DNA of 6,051 nt from NCBI GenBank assembly GCA_026418875.1, contig JAOAAM010000564.1, positions 1 through 6,051 of the forward strand, read 5' to 3'. The notes beneath the pieces are model-generated. The model was not told the origin of the DNA and did not search any database. It saw nothing but the letters and a program-made list of their open reading frames with translations. Positions 1 through 5,662 of the stretch are shown in pieces (positions within the stretch are counted from its first letter, which is position 1; the number at the start of each line of letters is the position of its first letter). The stretch comes from Gemmataceae bacterium. Its GTDB lineage: Bacteria; Planctomycetota; Planctomycetia; Gemmatales; Gemmataceae. Made by a program: the position numbers and the translations under genes.

Positions 1-1
1 C

Positions 2-346
2 TCGGGTATCACGGAAGTTTCCAACGCTTTCGCCGGGGTCGGCCAGCCGTGCGTCTTGGTCTTCGACATTGAGAAAGGCGAACGGCGATTCCAGTTGAAG
101 CCCAAAGAGCCATTCCAAGCGACGGCGTGGGGGAGCGTCTATCATCCGGACGGTTTCGTCATCGCCGCGGGGGGTGGCGGCGGGGGCAAACTCTGGTTCT
201 GGGAGATGGAAAAAGGCGAGTGCGTCCACACCCTGAATCTTGCGGACAACGCTCGTGACTTGGACCTCTCGGCCGACGGTCGACGCCTCGTGATCCCGCT
301 CTCCCAAGGCACGCTACAAATCGTCGATCTCGTTCCCGCCGCCTGA
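2..346 (+). CDS. WD40-repeat protein, C-terminal fragment (5' end outside window)
   Basis: The frame is open from the window edge to a TGA at 344-346, so this is the last 114 codons of a longer gene; the TTG at 56 lies inside the frame and is not a credible start. Two WD40-like blades can be seen: one ending VLVFDIEKGE, and one with KLWFWEMEKGE followed by a His-Thr-Leu strand and the typical D-LS-DG-RL pattern (DLDLSADGRRLVIP) and a last strand LQIVDL. Proteins of this family form beta-propellers that serve as protein-interaction platforms; planctomycetes encode many, often fused to kinases or cytochromes, but any fused domain would lie upstream and cannot be seen. A glycine run (AAGGGGGGK) sits between blades. 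The gene stands 102 bases ahead of the next, which seems to have its own promoter, so co-transcription is doubtful. The family call is fairly secure; the specific role is unknown. Confidence 0.75.
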   Translation, partial: SGITEVSNAFAGVGQPCVLVFDIEKGERRFQLKPKEPFQATAWGSVYHPDGFVIAAGGGGGGKLWFWEMEKGECVHTLNLADNARDLDLSADGRRLVIPLSQGTLQIVDLVPAA

Positions 347-372
347 GTCGCGAGTCGGTTCCATCTCCAGCG

Positions 373-396
373 CGGCGGAGTGCGATTCCTCCGCCG
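373..396. repeat. Perfect 8-bp inverted repeat between WD40 gene and binding-protein gene
   Basis: CGGCGGAG (373-380) and CTCCGCCG (389-396) are perfect inverted copies around an 8-base loop. No T-run follows, so it is not a classical intrinsic terminator. It sits just upstream of the TATAAT at 405-410 and covers the place where a -35 box would lie. It may be an RNA hairpin ending the WD40 transcript or a dyad operator; the sequence does not decide. Confidence 0.55.
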
Positions 397-404
397 AAGA
401 TCGG

Positions 405-410
405 TATAAT
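405..410 (+). promoter_or_regulatory. Candidate -10 box for the binding-protein gene
   Basis: A consensus TATAAT lies 38 bases before the ATG at 449. At 16-19 bp upstream there is no recognisable -35 hexamer; that position falls in the loop of the inverted repeat at 373-396. If the promoter is real, it probably needs an activator or some other upstream contact. Confidence 0.4.
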
Positions 411-448
411 GCGACCTGACCATACCGTTCGACCGTCGGGGTGAGTTC

Positions 449-2998
449 ATGAGGCGCAACTCATATTGGCTGCTCGTCGCGCTGCTGCTAGCCGGAAGTG
501 TGCATTTCGCCGTGGCCCAGGAATCAAAGCCAGATCGGCCAAAGGACTCGTCACCGACGGCGGGTGAAGGCGAAATTGATTTCGCGGCTGAGGCGGCGAA
601 AGCGACCCATCCCGACGTGAAAAAGCTGTATCAAACGGCGGCACTGCGGGCCGACCGGGTGTTGTTGCGACGGACGAATGAGACCATTCTGGTCGACCTG
701 ATCGCGGATTACGTTGGCAACCGGCAGAACCAGCGACCTGTCCCGTACCGGCCCCTGACGCCGCAAGGGAAACCGGGAGTGGCCGAATACACCGCCGCGA
801 TCGGCGAGATCCTCAGCGCGGTTTCTTACGAGGAGCAGGTGCTCGCAGCGGTCAATGCCTTCCTGGTTGACATGACTCGTTTGCCTGCGGGCAACCCACG
901 TTACTTGCCTCCCGTCGACGTTCTTACCGCCGCCGAGACGGTGCTGACCGCGACGATGGCGTTTCATGAGTGGCTGCGTCGATCCGAGAGGCGACGCGGA
1001 GATGGTTGGGACGCCATCCGGGGGCACCTTCGGGCCAGATTACTAGAGGTCCAGGCCGACTTGCTCCGTGCCCTGACAGTCTCATCGGACTCGGCGATGA
1101 ACGAGAGGGCTGCCGAGTTGGCCCGCAAAATGGCGGACCTGTATCCCGATAGCCCGTTGGCCCACCGCGAGGTTCTGCTTTGGAAACTCGCCCAGGTTGG
1201 TAGCGACCTCAGCGTTTGGGATCAGCCGTTCATCGACGCGGCGGGCGAGTTGCGGCAGCTGCAAACCAAGTTCAACTCTGCCGACCCAAAAATCTTTGAA
1301 CCGCTGCGGGATGCGTTGCGTCGGCGGGCAGCGGCCCATGTCGACGAAGCGAAACGGCTCGCCGTCACCGACGATGGCAAAGTTGCCGCCCAACGACAGG
1401 TCGAAATGGCCATCAAAATTTGGCCTGACCTGCCCGGTCTTCGAGAGTATCAGATTGCCTTGGCGCGGGAATTCCGCGTGTTGGTTGTGGCGGTCCGGCA
1501 TTTGCCCGAACTCATCTCTCCGGCTCTAGCGGAGACCGACGTAGATCGTTGGGCTTGCGAGTTGGTTTTTGAAAGCCTCGTTCGGGCCGTCCCTGATCCG
1601 GAGATGGGGTATCGTTATCGTCCGGGCTTGGCCTTGCGGATGCCTCGGTTGATCTCGATGGGCCGTGAATTCGAGTTGCCGCGCGATGCCATGTGGATCG
1701 ATCGCAGCGGCCGCACGGAGCGGCTTGATGCCAGCGATGTACGTGGGACGCTGGCGATGCTGCAAGACCGGCAGTTCAGTAAACTCCCCGTGGCCACCTT
1801 CACGGACTTGCTCACCGAGCCGAGCATCCAGGATGCCTTCCGCTTCCCGCTCCGCCTTGATCGGGGCACGGTGGATCCGCTGCGCCCCATGACCTTCAAA
1901 GTCTTGCCGGCGCGTCTGCTGGCCAGCCGACCGGATCGCTTGATCGACCGAGAGTTCGCACTGAATCCGGTCGGCAGCGGTCCGTTCATGTACCTGGGGC
2001 GGAAGACCGAGGATGGGCGCGAGTACGCCATCTTCCGGGCCAACCCCGCATTCAGCCAACGGACGGGTCGATTCGGCCGGCCGCGGATCCAGGAAATTCG
2101 CTTCACGGTGCGGCCCGAGGATCCCGCGAAGGACCTCCGCGAGGGCAAGATCGACTTGCTCTTGGATGTCCCAACGGCCGAGATGCTCCGCCTGCGTGAA
2201 CCGAGCCTGGAATTGTCCACGGTGGTCACCGATCGAACGTTGTGGAGCCGCCGGATTTGGATGCTCGCCGTCAACCATCGCCGACCCCACTTGGGTATCG
2301 AGGGTCGGCCGCTACGCCGTGCCATCGCCTTTGCCATCAACCGAGAGGAAATCCTGCGTACCCTGTTCAAAGCGGGAACGCTGCACCACCGCCCGTTGAA
2401 CGGTCCGTTTCCTCCGGATACTTGGGCTGTCCCGGAAACCTCACGCCGGCTCTATGACACCGAACGAGCCAACTTCGAGGCGAAGAACGTCAAATCGAGT
2501 CGGTTCACCCTCGTCTTCGCCGACGACCCGCTTTCGCTGCAAGCCTGCACGAGGATCAAGGAACAGGTTCAACTGGTCGGAATCACCCTGGAGTTGAAGC
2601 CCCTTCCACCCCGCGAATTTCATCGGACGGTGATGCTGGAGCATGATTACGACCTGGCCTATATGCCCTATGATTACCCGACGGAGTGGTATCCGCTGCA
2701 CTACTTGTTCGATCTGGATGCGATGGATCGGGGCGAGCGGAACTTCCTTGGGTATCAACCGGACGCGAAAATCGGGCAACTCCTGACTCGGATCAACTCA
2801 ACCCGCGACTTCGGCAAAATCCGCGAGGCGATGCATCTGCTGTACCAGACGTTCGACGATCAGATGCCGTTCATCCCCCTCTGGCATCTGGATTTCCATT
2901 TGATCCTGAGCCAGCGGCTCGAGACGGTTCCCACCAGCAGTGTCCTCGATCCGCTGACCATCTTCGAGGCCGCTGAAGAATGGCGCGTGAACCGATAG
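449..2998 (+). CDS. Secreted ABC-type substrate-binding protein (SBP_bac_5-like) with long N-terminal extension
   Basis: 849 aa. Residues 1-23 form a signal peptide (MRR, hydrophobic LLVALLLAG, AVA cleavage site before Gln24). There is no lipobox cysteine, so a periplasmic rather than lipid-anchored protein is expected. Residues about 24-350 are Ala/Leu/Arg-rich, probably helical, and match no family I recognise. From about 355 on, the sequence resembles oligopeptide/nickel-binding proteins: VGSGPF near 508, NPAF near 532, LRRAIAFAINREEI from 622, NGPFPP from 651, and a late segment (MPFIPLWH). Family members capture peptides or other small solutes for an ABC importer, but no permease or ATPase gene is in view, so the partner and ligand are unknown. 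At 849 aa it is clearly longer than the usual 500-600. The ATG at 449 is chosen because it gives the signal peptide directly; the upstream GGGGTGAG is only a weak ribosome site. The last eight codons (AEEWRVNR) belong to the 33-bp repeat array that continues after the TAG. Confidence 0.85.
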   Translation: MRRNSYWLLVALLLAGSVHFAVAQESKPDRPKDSSPTAGEGEIDFAAEAAKATHPDVKKLYQTAALRADRVLLRRTNETILVDLIADYVGNRQNQRPVPYRPLTPQGKPGVAEYTAAIGEILSAVSYEEQVLAAVNAFLVDMTRLPAGNPRYLPPVDVLTAAETVLTATMAFHEWLRRSERRRGDGWDAIRGHLRARLLEVQADLLRALTVSSDSAMNERAAELARKMADLYPDSPLAHREVLLWKLAQVGSDLSVWDQPFIDAAGELRQLQTKFNSADPKIFEPLRDALRRRAAAHVDEAKRLAVTDDGKVAAQRQVEMAIKIWPDLPGLREYQIALAREFRVLVVAVRHLPELISPALAETDVDRWACELVFESLVRAVPDPEMGYRYRPGLALRMPRLISMGREFELPRDAMWIDRSGRTERLDASDVRGTLAMLQDRQFSKLPVATFTDLLTEPSIQDAFRFPLRLDRGTVDPLRPMTFKVLPARLLASRPDRLIDREFALNPVGSGPFMYLGRKTEDGREYAIFRANPAFSQRTGRFGRPRIQEIRFTVRPEDPAKDLREGKIDLLLDVPTAEMLRLREPSLELSTVVTDRTLWSRRIWMLAVNHRRPHLGIEGRPLRRAIAFAINREEILRTLFKAGTLHHRPLNGPFPPDTWAVPETSRRLYDTERANFEAKNVKSSRFTLVFADDPLSLQACTRIKEQVQLVGITLELKPLPPREFHRTVMLEHDYDLAYMPYDYPTEWYPLHYLFDLDAMDRGERNFLGYQPDAKIGQLLTRINSTRDFGKIREAMHLLYQTFDDQMPFIPLWHLDFHLILSQRLETVPTSSVLDPLTIFEAAEEWRVNR

Positions 2999-3126
2999 AA
3001 TTCTGCCGAAGATCGGCGGGTCAACCGATCGGACTTTGCCGAAGAATGGCGCGTGAACCGGCAGACCTCAGCCGAAGGATCGCGTTTGAATCGGTCAGCT
3101 TGAGCCGAAGAATGGCGCGTGAACCG
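2972..3126 (+). repeat. Five-unit 33-bp tandem repeat spanning the 3' end of the binding-protein gene
   Basis: Five 23-base units start at 2972, 3005, 3038, 3071 and 3104, exactly 33 bases apart, separated by unrelated 10-base linkers. Units 3 and 5 are identical; unit 1 differs from them by one base (GCT/GCC, both Ala); units 2 and 4 differ by four and five bases, so odd and even units form two classes. Unit 1 is coding and gives AEEWRVNR just before the TAG at 2996-2998. Since 33 is a multiple of three, the same frame past the stop reads AEDRRVNR, AEEWRVNR, AEGSRLNR and AEEWRVNR, with further stops at 3101-3103 and 3128-3130. The linkers are far too short for CRISPR spacers. The function is unknown; a gene-tail duplication or a non-coding minisatellite that overlaps the gene end are the main options. 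Confidence 0.9.
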
Positions 3127-3178
3127 ATAATCGGACCCCACCCTGGCAAAAACTGACCCGCTTTCGACTGGGTCCGCC

Positions 3179-3208
3179 TTGCTGGGGAGCGGTTTCGCCG
3201 GGTATAGT
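3179..3208 (+). promoter_or_regulatory. Candidate promoter for the secreted hypothetical protein gene
   Basis: TTGCTG (3179-3184) and TATAGT (3203-3208) are separated by 18 bp and resemble -35 and -10 boxes. A start near 3215 would give a leader of about 80 bases before the ATG at 3298. The 18-bp spacing recurs at the rpmA candidate and at the - strand candidate in this window. Confidence 0.4.
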
Positions 3209-3286
3209 GGCGTTGGGGACGTTGCCGCGACACGCCGAGGGGTTTGCGGTTTGTTCCGACGCTCGCTTTGAAATCGAGAGAGCCTG

Positions 3287-3292
3287 TAGGAG
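3287..3292 (+). promoter_or_regulatory. Shine-Dalgarno site fixing the start at 3298
   Basis: TAGGAG lies five bases before the ATG at 3298. The frame is open further upstream to a TTG at 3244, but that codon has no such site and would put 18 charged residues ahead of the signal peptide. Confidence 0.65.
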
Positions 3293-3297
3293 CGGAT

Positions 3298-4017
3298 ATG
3301 TTGCCTCGTCGATTTGCAGCCTTGGGGCTTCTCATCGGACTGCTGGCTGCCAACCCAACGCTCGGACAGCGACTCGATAATAGTCGTTCCGTGGAGCCTG
3401 AGAAAAACGTCCAGGACCGAGACGACATCACCACGCTCCACTTCGATTTCAAAGACCCGCGAATGATCGAATTGGACGTTCCCGGCCGTGGTCGCCGCGT
3501 GGTTTGGTACATGCTCTACTGGGTGTCGAATTACTCGAAAGAGCCGTTCTACTTCTACCCAGAGTTCATTCTGCTGACCAACCGGAAGACCCTGCATCAC
3601 GATGAGGTCATCCCCGAGGTCTTCGAGAAAATCCGTCGCATCGAGGATCCATCGGATCGGTTCAAGTTTCAGACCTCGGTCAGTATCACGAAGAAGCCCA
3701 TCCCGGTGAGTACTCCGGACGCCTTGCCCCGCCGTGTCGCGGGGATCGCCATTTGGACCGACGTGCAGGAGAAAGCCCCGAACACCGCGAGTTTCCGGAT
3801 TTTCGTCAATGGTTTGTCGAACGGCTGGTCGATCGACGACGAGGGCGGGATCAGCCGGAAAATCTTGATGTTGGAATTCGACCGGCGTGGTGATGGTTCG
3901 CGGATCGATTCGAGCGAAATCGTCTGGCGGAACGTGGCCAAATGGTTGTACCGGGATGCGTCATCGGCCGACGTTGACTTGCAGCCCCCGCAGTCGGTGC
4001 GGCCCGCAGGCAAGTAA
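3298..4017 (+). CDS. Secreted protein of unknown function
   Basis: 239 aa from the ATG at 3298, chosen for its TAGGAG ribosome site and because the signal peptide starts there (MLPRRF, then hydrophobic LLIGLLAA, likely cleavage after Gly23). The mature part begins with an acidic linker and then contains two long well-ordered stretches: residues about 45-110, with an aromatic strand (VVWYMLYWVSNYS, FYFYPEFILLTN), and about 125-215, with repeated beta-like segments (FQTSVSITKKPIPVS, GIAIWTDVQ, SFRIFVNGLSNGW, ILMLEFDRRGD). I recognise no named domain or catalytic motif; it looks like a beta-rich exported protein of the conserved hypothetical kind common in planctomycetes. The C-terminal 25 residues are Pro/Ser/Gln-rich and probably disordered. 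It has its own candidate promoter and lies 129 bases ahead of rpmA, whose promoter candidate is in that gap, so the two are probably not one operon. The coding call is solid; the function is unknown. Confidence 0.85.
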   Translation: MLPRRFAALGLLIGLLAANPTLGQRLDNSRSVEPEKNVQDRDDITTLHFDFKDPRMIELDVPGRGRRVVWYMLYWVSNYSKEPFYFYPEFILLTNRKTLHHDEVIPEVFEKIRRIEDPSDRFKFQTSVSITKKPIPVSTPDALPRRVAGIAIWTDVQEKAPNTASFRIFVNGLSNGWSIDDEGGISRKILMLEFDRRGDGSRIDSSEIVWRNVAKWLYRDASSADVDLQPPQSVRPAGK

Positions 4018-4081
4018 TCACAAATCCGAACTGGCTCCGGCACCGATCCGATCTGCCCCGCATTTCTTCTTGGCGTGGCTA

Positions 4082-4111
4082 TTGCCGCATCGACCGTCAC
4101 CATCGTATGAT
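4082..4111 (+). promoter_or_regulatory. Candidate rpmA promoter
   Basis: TTGCCG (4082-4087) and TATGAT (4106-4111) with an 18-bp spacer lie 35 bases ahead of the rpmA ATG. Each box has four or five of six consensus bases. This would let rpmA, and possibly the tRNA-Lys 58 bases after it, be expressed independently of the upstream gene. Confidence 0.45.
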
Positions 4112-4146
4112 AACCGTCGAGACTACTTTTGGTGTGGGATGGCGTC

Positions 4147-4404
4147 ATGGCCCATAAGAAAGGTCAAGGTTCGACTCGCAACGGCCGCGACTCGAACCCG
4201 AAGCATTTGGGTGTCAAACGCTTCGGTGGCGAGTTCGTCACCGCCGGGAGCATTCTGGTCCGCCAGCGTGGCACCAAGTACCACCCCGGCCGCGGCGTCA
4301 AACGCGCGAAAGACGACACACTCTTCGCTTTGGTCGCCGGTGTGGTCCGGTTCGATCAAGATGGCCGACGAGTGAATGTTGATCCGCTGCCGTCGCCAGC
4401 TTGA
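4147..4404 (+). CDS. rpmA: 50S ribosomal protein L27
   Basis: 85 aa, the normal length for bacterial L27, which sits at the peptidyl-transferase centre of the large subunit with its N-terminal tail near the tRNA acceptor ends. The signature is plain: [16 protein letters not shown] at the start, then [24 protein letters not shown] with the family's G-I-RQRGT core, [14 protein letters not shown], and a closing VRF. The protein begins directly with AHKKG, so it lacks the cleaved N-terminal extension known in Firmicutes. The ATG at 4147 is preferred over the in-frame GTG at 4129 because it gives the conserved N-terminus; the ribosome site (GGGATGG, close upstream) is weak. In most bacteria rplU (L21) precedes rpmA and obgE often follows. 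Here a secreted-protein gene precedes and tRNA-Lys follows, so the usual cluster has been broken up. Confidence 0.97.
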   Translation: MAHKKGQGSTRNGRDSNPKHLGVKRFGGEFVTAGSILVRQRGTKYHPGRGVKRAKDDTLFALVAGVVRFDQDGRRVNVDPLPSPA

Positions 4405-4462
4405 ACCGGATCGGCGAGTCTTTTCGGTTTCCGAAAGTATCGAAGCAGCAACCGATTGAAAT

Positions 4463-4538
<76 letters not shown>

Positions 4539-4546
4539 TTTCCTTA

Positions 4547-4649
4547 TCCGACAAGCACTTAGGACCAACGACAGCTCCCGCTAGTGCGCAATCGGCAAGG
4601 GGTGGCGCTTGAGATTGCCCATCCTCCGTATTCAGCGTAGCTTGTCGGA
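4547..4649. repeat. 103-base element bounded by 10-bp perfect inverted repeats
   Basis: TCCGACAAGC (4547-4556) and GCTTGTCGGA (4640-4649) are exact inverted copies. Inside lie two smaller inverted pairs: GCACT (4555-4559) with AGTGC (4583-4587), and GCAATC (4588-4593) with GATTGC (4613-4618). The first overlaps the outer arm by two bases. It starts nine bases after the tRNA CCA end. It may be a structured RNA or a small mobile-element remnant; no clear target-site duplication flanks it. Confidence 0.5.
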
Positions 4650-4650
4650 A

Positions 4651-4693
4651 CGTCGCTTTTTGCGCCGCTTTTGCGTCGCTTTTTGCGCCGCTT
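4651..4693. repeat. 20-bp direct repeat, two copies, period 23
   Basis: The 20 bases at 4651-4670 recur exactly at 4674-4693, separated by TTG. Each copy consists of two related sub-blocks (TCGCTTTTTGCG and CCGCTT), so the tract also has a rough 11-12 base internal rhythm. It abuts the inverted-repeat element on its left. No function is evident; slippage or duplication is the simplest origin. Confidence 0.75.
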
Positions 4694-4739
4694 GTTTCGA
4701 GGGGGGAGCAGATCATCGTCTGGAGAGTGGCTGAGGGCT

Positions 4740-4775
4740 GGGGAGGGGCCAGCTGGCCGGCCGGTTCCCCTTTTT
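4740..4775 (+). terminator. Candidate rho-independent terminator after rpmA/tRNA-Lys
   Basis: GGGGA (4740-4744) pairs with TCCCC (4766-4770), with GGCC (4747-4750) pairing with GGCC (4759-4762) inside, and TTTTT (4771-4775) follows at once. The core contains a 12-bp palindrome (GGCCAGCTGGCC, 4747-4758), so alternative foldings exist. A GC-rich stem plus a T-run on the + strand suits termination of the upstream transcript, but it lies about 200 bases after the tRNA. Confidence 0.4.
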
Positions 4776-4804
4776 GTGAGTTGAAGCCGGGCCAGACGGC
4801 GGGC

Positions 4805-4847
4805 TCCTGCGTGCAGCCACGTCCCTCGACCACATGGGCACGCAGGA
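4805..4847. repeat. 10-bp inverted repeat beyond the 3' end of the helix-turn-helix gene
   Basis: TCCTGCGTGC (4805-4814) and GCACGCAGGA (4838-4847) are perfect inverted copies around a 23-base loop. It lies about 40 bases beyond the stop codon of the - strand gene. No T-run follows on the - strand, so it would be at most a stabilising 3' hairpin or a factor-dependent stop. Confidence 0.45.
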
Positions 4848-4888
4848 ACTCACCGGTGACGGAGAAAGTCTGGCACTCCTCGTGGCGT

Positions 4889-5512
4889 TCAGGCGTCGGC
4901 CGAACCTCCGTTTAGAGTTTTATCACGAGTGGTTCCCGGCTTCTTCGGCCAATCCAACGCTTTCAGCGAACGCATGTCCTGGCCAAACTGGAAGGCCTTG
5001 CCGCCTACCTCGATCCACGGCTCGTTCGGCTGGCCCGGGACCGCCTCCGTCCGACCAACCAACTTACCAGCCTCATTGAACCAGATCGAAATTCGACGGC
5101 TCCACACAAGACAGCACCTCCGCCCTGCCTCCCGTGCATAACCCGCCGCCCACTTCTCGGCCTCTTCTTGCGTGGTGACTTCCGCCGGCAGACGAACGCT
5201 CCGGTAAATCACCGGCATCAACTTTTCCAGGAGGTATGGGGTGATCGGCTCATTCACCCACTTCAGCCACTTCTCGAAGAACTCTCGCCGATCCTGCTCA
5301 ACCAGACGCTCGATGGTTTCGCCGTCAACCTCCAGAAAGATGGCGAGCTTCTGCAACAATTGCGGGTGGATGTTGCCCGAAAGCTCGAACTGCCTGATTT
5401 TGTTCCCGGTCTTGACTGGGTTTTTGAAGCCCATCAGGGCAGCGAGTTGTGCAGGGCGAAGTCCTCGCGCAAGGCGTTGCTGTTCGAAGTGGCGGGATAG
5501 ATTCGTCGACAT
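4889..5512 (-). CDS. Helix-turn-helix (XRE/Cro-like) protein with unknown C-terminal domain
   Basis: 207 aa from the ATG at 5510-5512. The frame extends upstream to 5623, but the chosen ATG has a perfect AGGAGG six bases ahead, and the upstream part overlaps the leader hairpins. Residues about 5-65 resemble an XRE/Cro DNA-binding fold: FEQQRLARGLRPAQLAALMGF gives helices 1-2, NKIRQFELSGNIHPQLLQKLAIFLEVD the rest, with a short Lys/Thr/Gly insertion between helices 2 and 3. Residues about 70-205 match nothing I recognise. They include an aromatic, charged helix (RREFFEKWLKWVNEP), a Glu/Ala-rich helix, a Cys-Cys pair at 133-134 within RRCCLVWSRRISIWF, and a beta-like end. The CC pair is too little to claim metal binding. 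A DNA-binding regulator is the likeliest role; the target is unknown and no partner gene is adjacent. The gene runs against the + strand genes and has a long structured leader. Confidence 0.8.
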   Translation of the reverse strand: MSTNLSRHFEQQRLARGLRPAQLAALMGFKNPVKTGNKIRQFELSGNIHPQLLQKLAIFLEVDGETIERLVEQDRREFFEKWLKWVNEPITPYLLEKLMPVIYRSVRLPAEVTTQEEAEKWAAGYAREAGRRCCLVWSRRISIWFNEAGKLVGRTEAVPGQPNEPWIEVGGKAFQFGQDMRSLKALDWPKKPGTTRDKTLNGGSADA

Positions 5513-5516
5513 CGGC

Positions 5517-5660
5517 GACCTCCTGATGCCTGTCGGGAAATGGCAGGCAGGTCGCCTGCTCATCGCAGCAAAAGCTGCAACCACCTTACCGAGCAGGCTT
5601 CTCGGCAGGTTGGTGACTGGCAACGGCCAGTCGTCGGAATGAGCGTGGGCATGATGCCCA
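5517..5660 (-). promoter_or_regulatory. Hairpin-rich leader of the helix-turn-helix gene with possible Shine-Dalgarno switch
   Basis: Read on the - strand, successive stems are: UGGGC/GCCCA (5660-5656 with 5650-5646); a perfect 7-bp stem GACUGGC/GCCAGUC with four-base loop (5632-5615); CCGAG/CUCGG (5605-5589) extended by ACCA/UGGU and CCU/AGG; GCAGC/GCUGC around UUUU (5578-5565); and GCAGGC/GCCUGC (5559-5543) with loop GACCU. The last stem competes with another: UGCCUG (5549-5544) with CAGGCA (5532-5527), plus GACC (5553-5550) with GGUC (5520-5517), which pairs the end of the AGGAGG. One fold frees the ribosome site and the other partly hides it. The pairings are seen in the sequence; regulation is inferred. 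It fits no riboswitch class that I recognise. Confidence 0.35.
5519..5524 (-). promoter_or_regulatory. Shine-Dalgarno site fixing the helix-turn-helix gene start at 5512
   Basis: A full AGGAGG reads on the - strand six bases before the ATG at 5512-5510. It is the strongest ribosome site in the window and decides the start. Part of it can be paired in the leader structure described separately. Confidence 0.75.
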
Positions 5661-5662
5661 AC

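Larger units (their letters stand above)
4539..4888. other. 350-base gap between convergent genes, no convincing CDS
   Basis: This stretch separates tRNA-Lys (+) from the helix-turn-helix gene (-). The open frames here are weak: the - strand one ends in the reverse complement of the tRNA, and the + strand ones have no ribosome site and no recognisable family. What it does hold are a long-range inverted repeat (4547-4649), a T-rich direct repeat (4651-4693), a GC-rich hairpin with T5 (4740-4775) and another 10-bp stem (4805-4847), each listed separately. Confidence 0.6.

Noticed and set aside
168..187. G-quadruplex in the WD40 gene
   Set aside because: The G-rich tract encodes the Gly run and does not offer four tracts of three G; at most a weak two-layer structure.
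1526..2370. Long - strand ORFs inside the binding-protein gene
   Set aside because: They are antisense shadows in GC-rich coding DNA, Arg/Ser- or Arg/Gln-rich with no domain, while the + frame has clear family motifs.
2972..3126. CRISPR array
   Set aside because: Repeats are regularly spaced, but linkers are only 10 bases, repeats vary in sequence, the first unit is coding and no cas gene is present.
3132..3176. Terminator after the repeat array
   Set aside because: CGGACCC/GGGTCCG pair across a 31-base loop and no T-run follows; too weak to call.
4422..4436. Terminator just after rpmA
   Set aside because: TTTCGG/CCGAAA forms a 6-bp stem with a three-base loop but is AT-rich, lacks a following T-run and precedes tRNA-Lys on the same strand.
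5513..5623. 37-residue N-terminal extension of the helix-turn-helix protein
   Set aside because: The downstream ATG at 5512 has a perfect AGGAGG at the right distance, and the extension coincides with leader hairpins.
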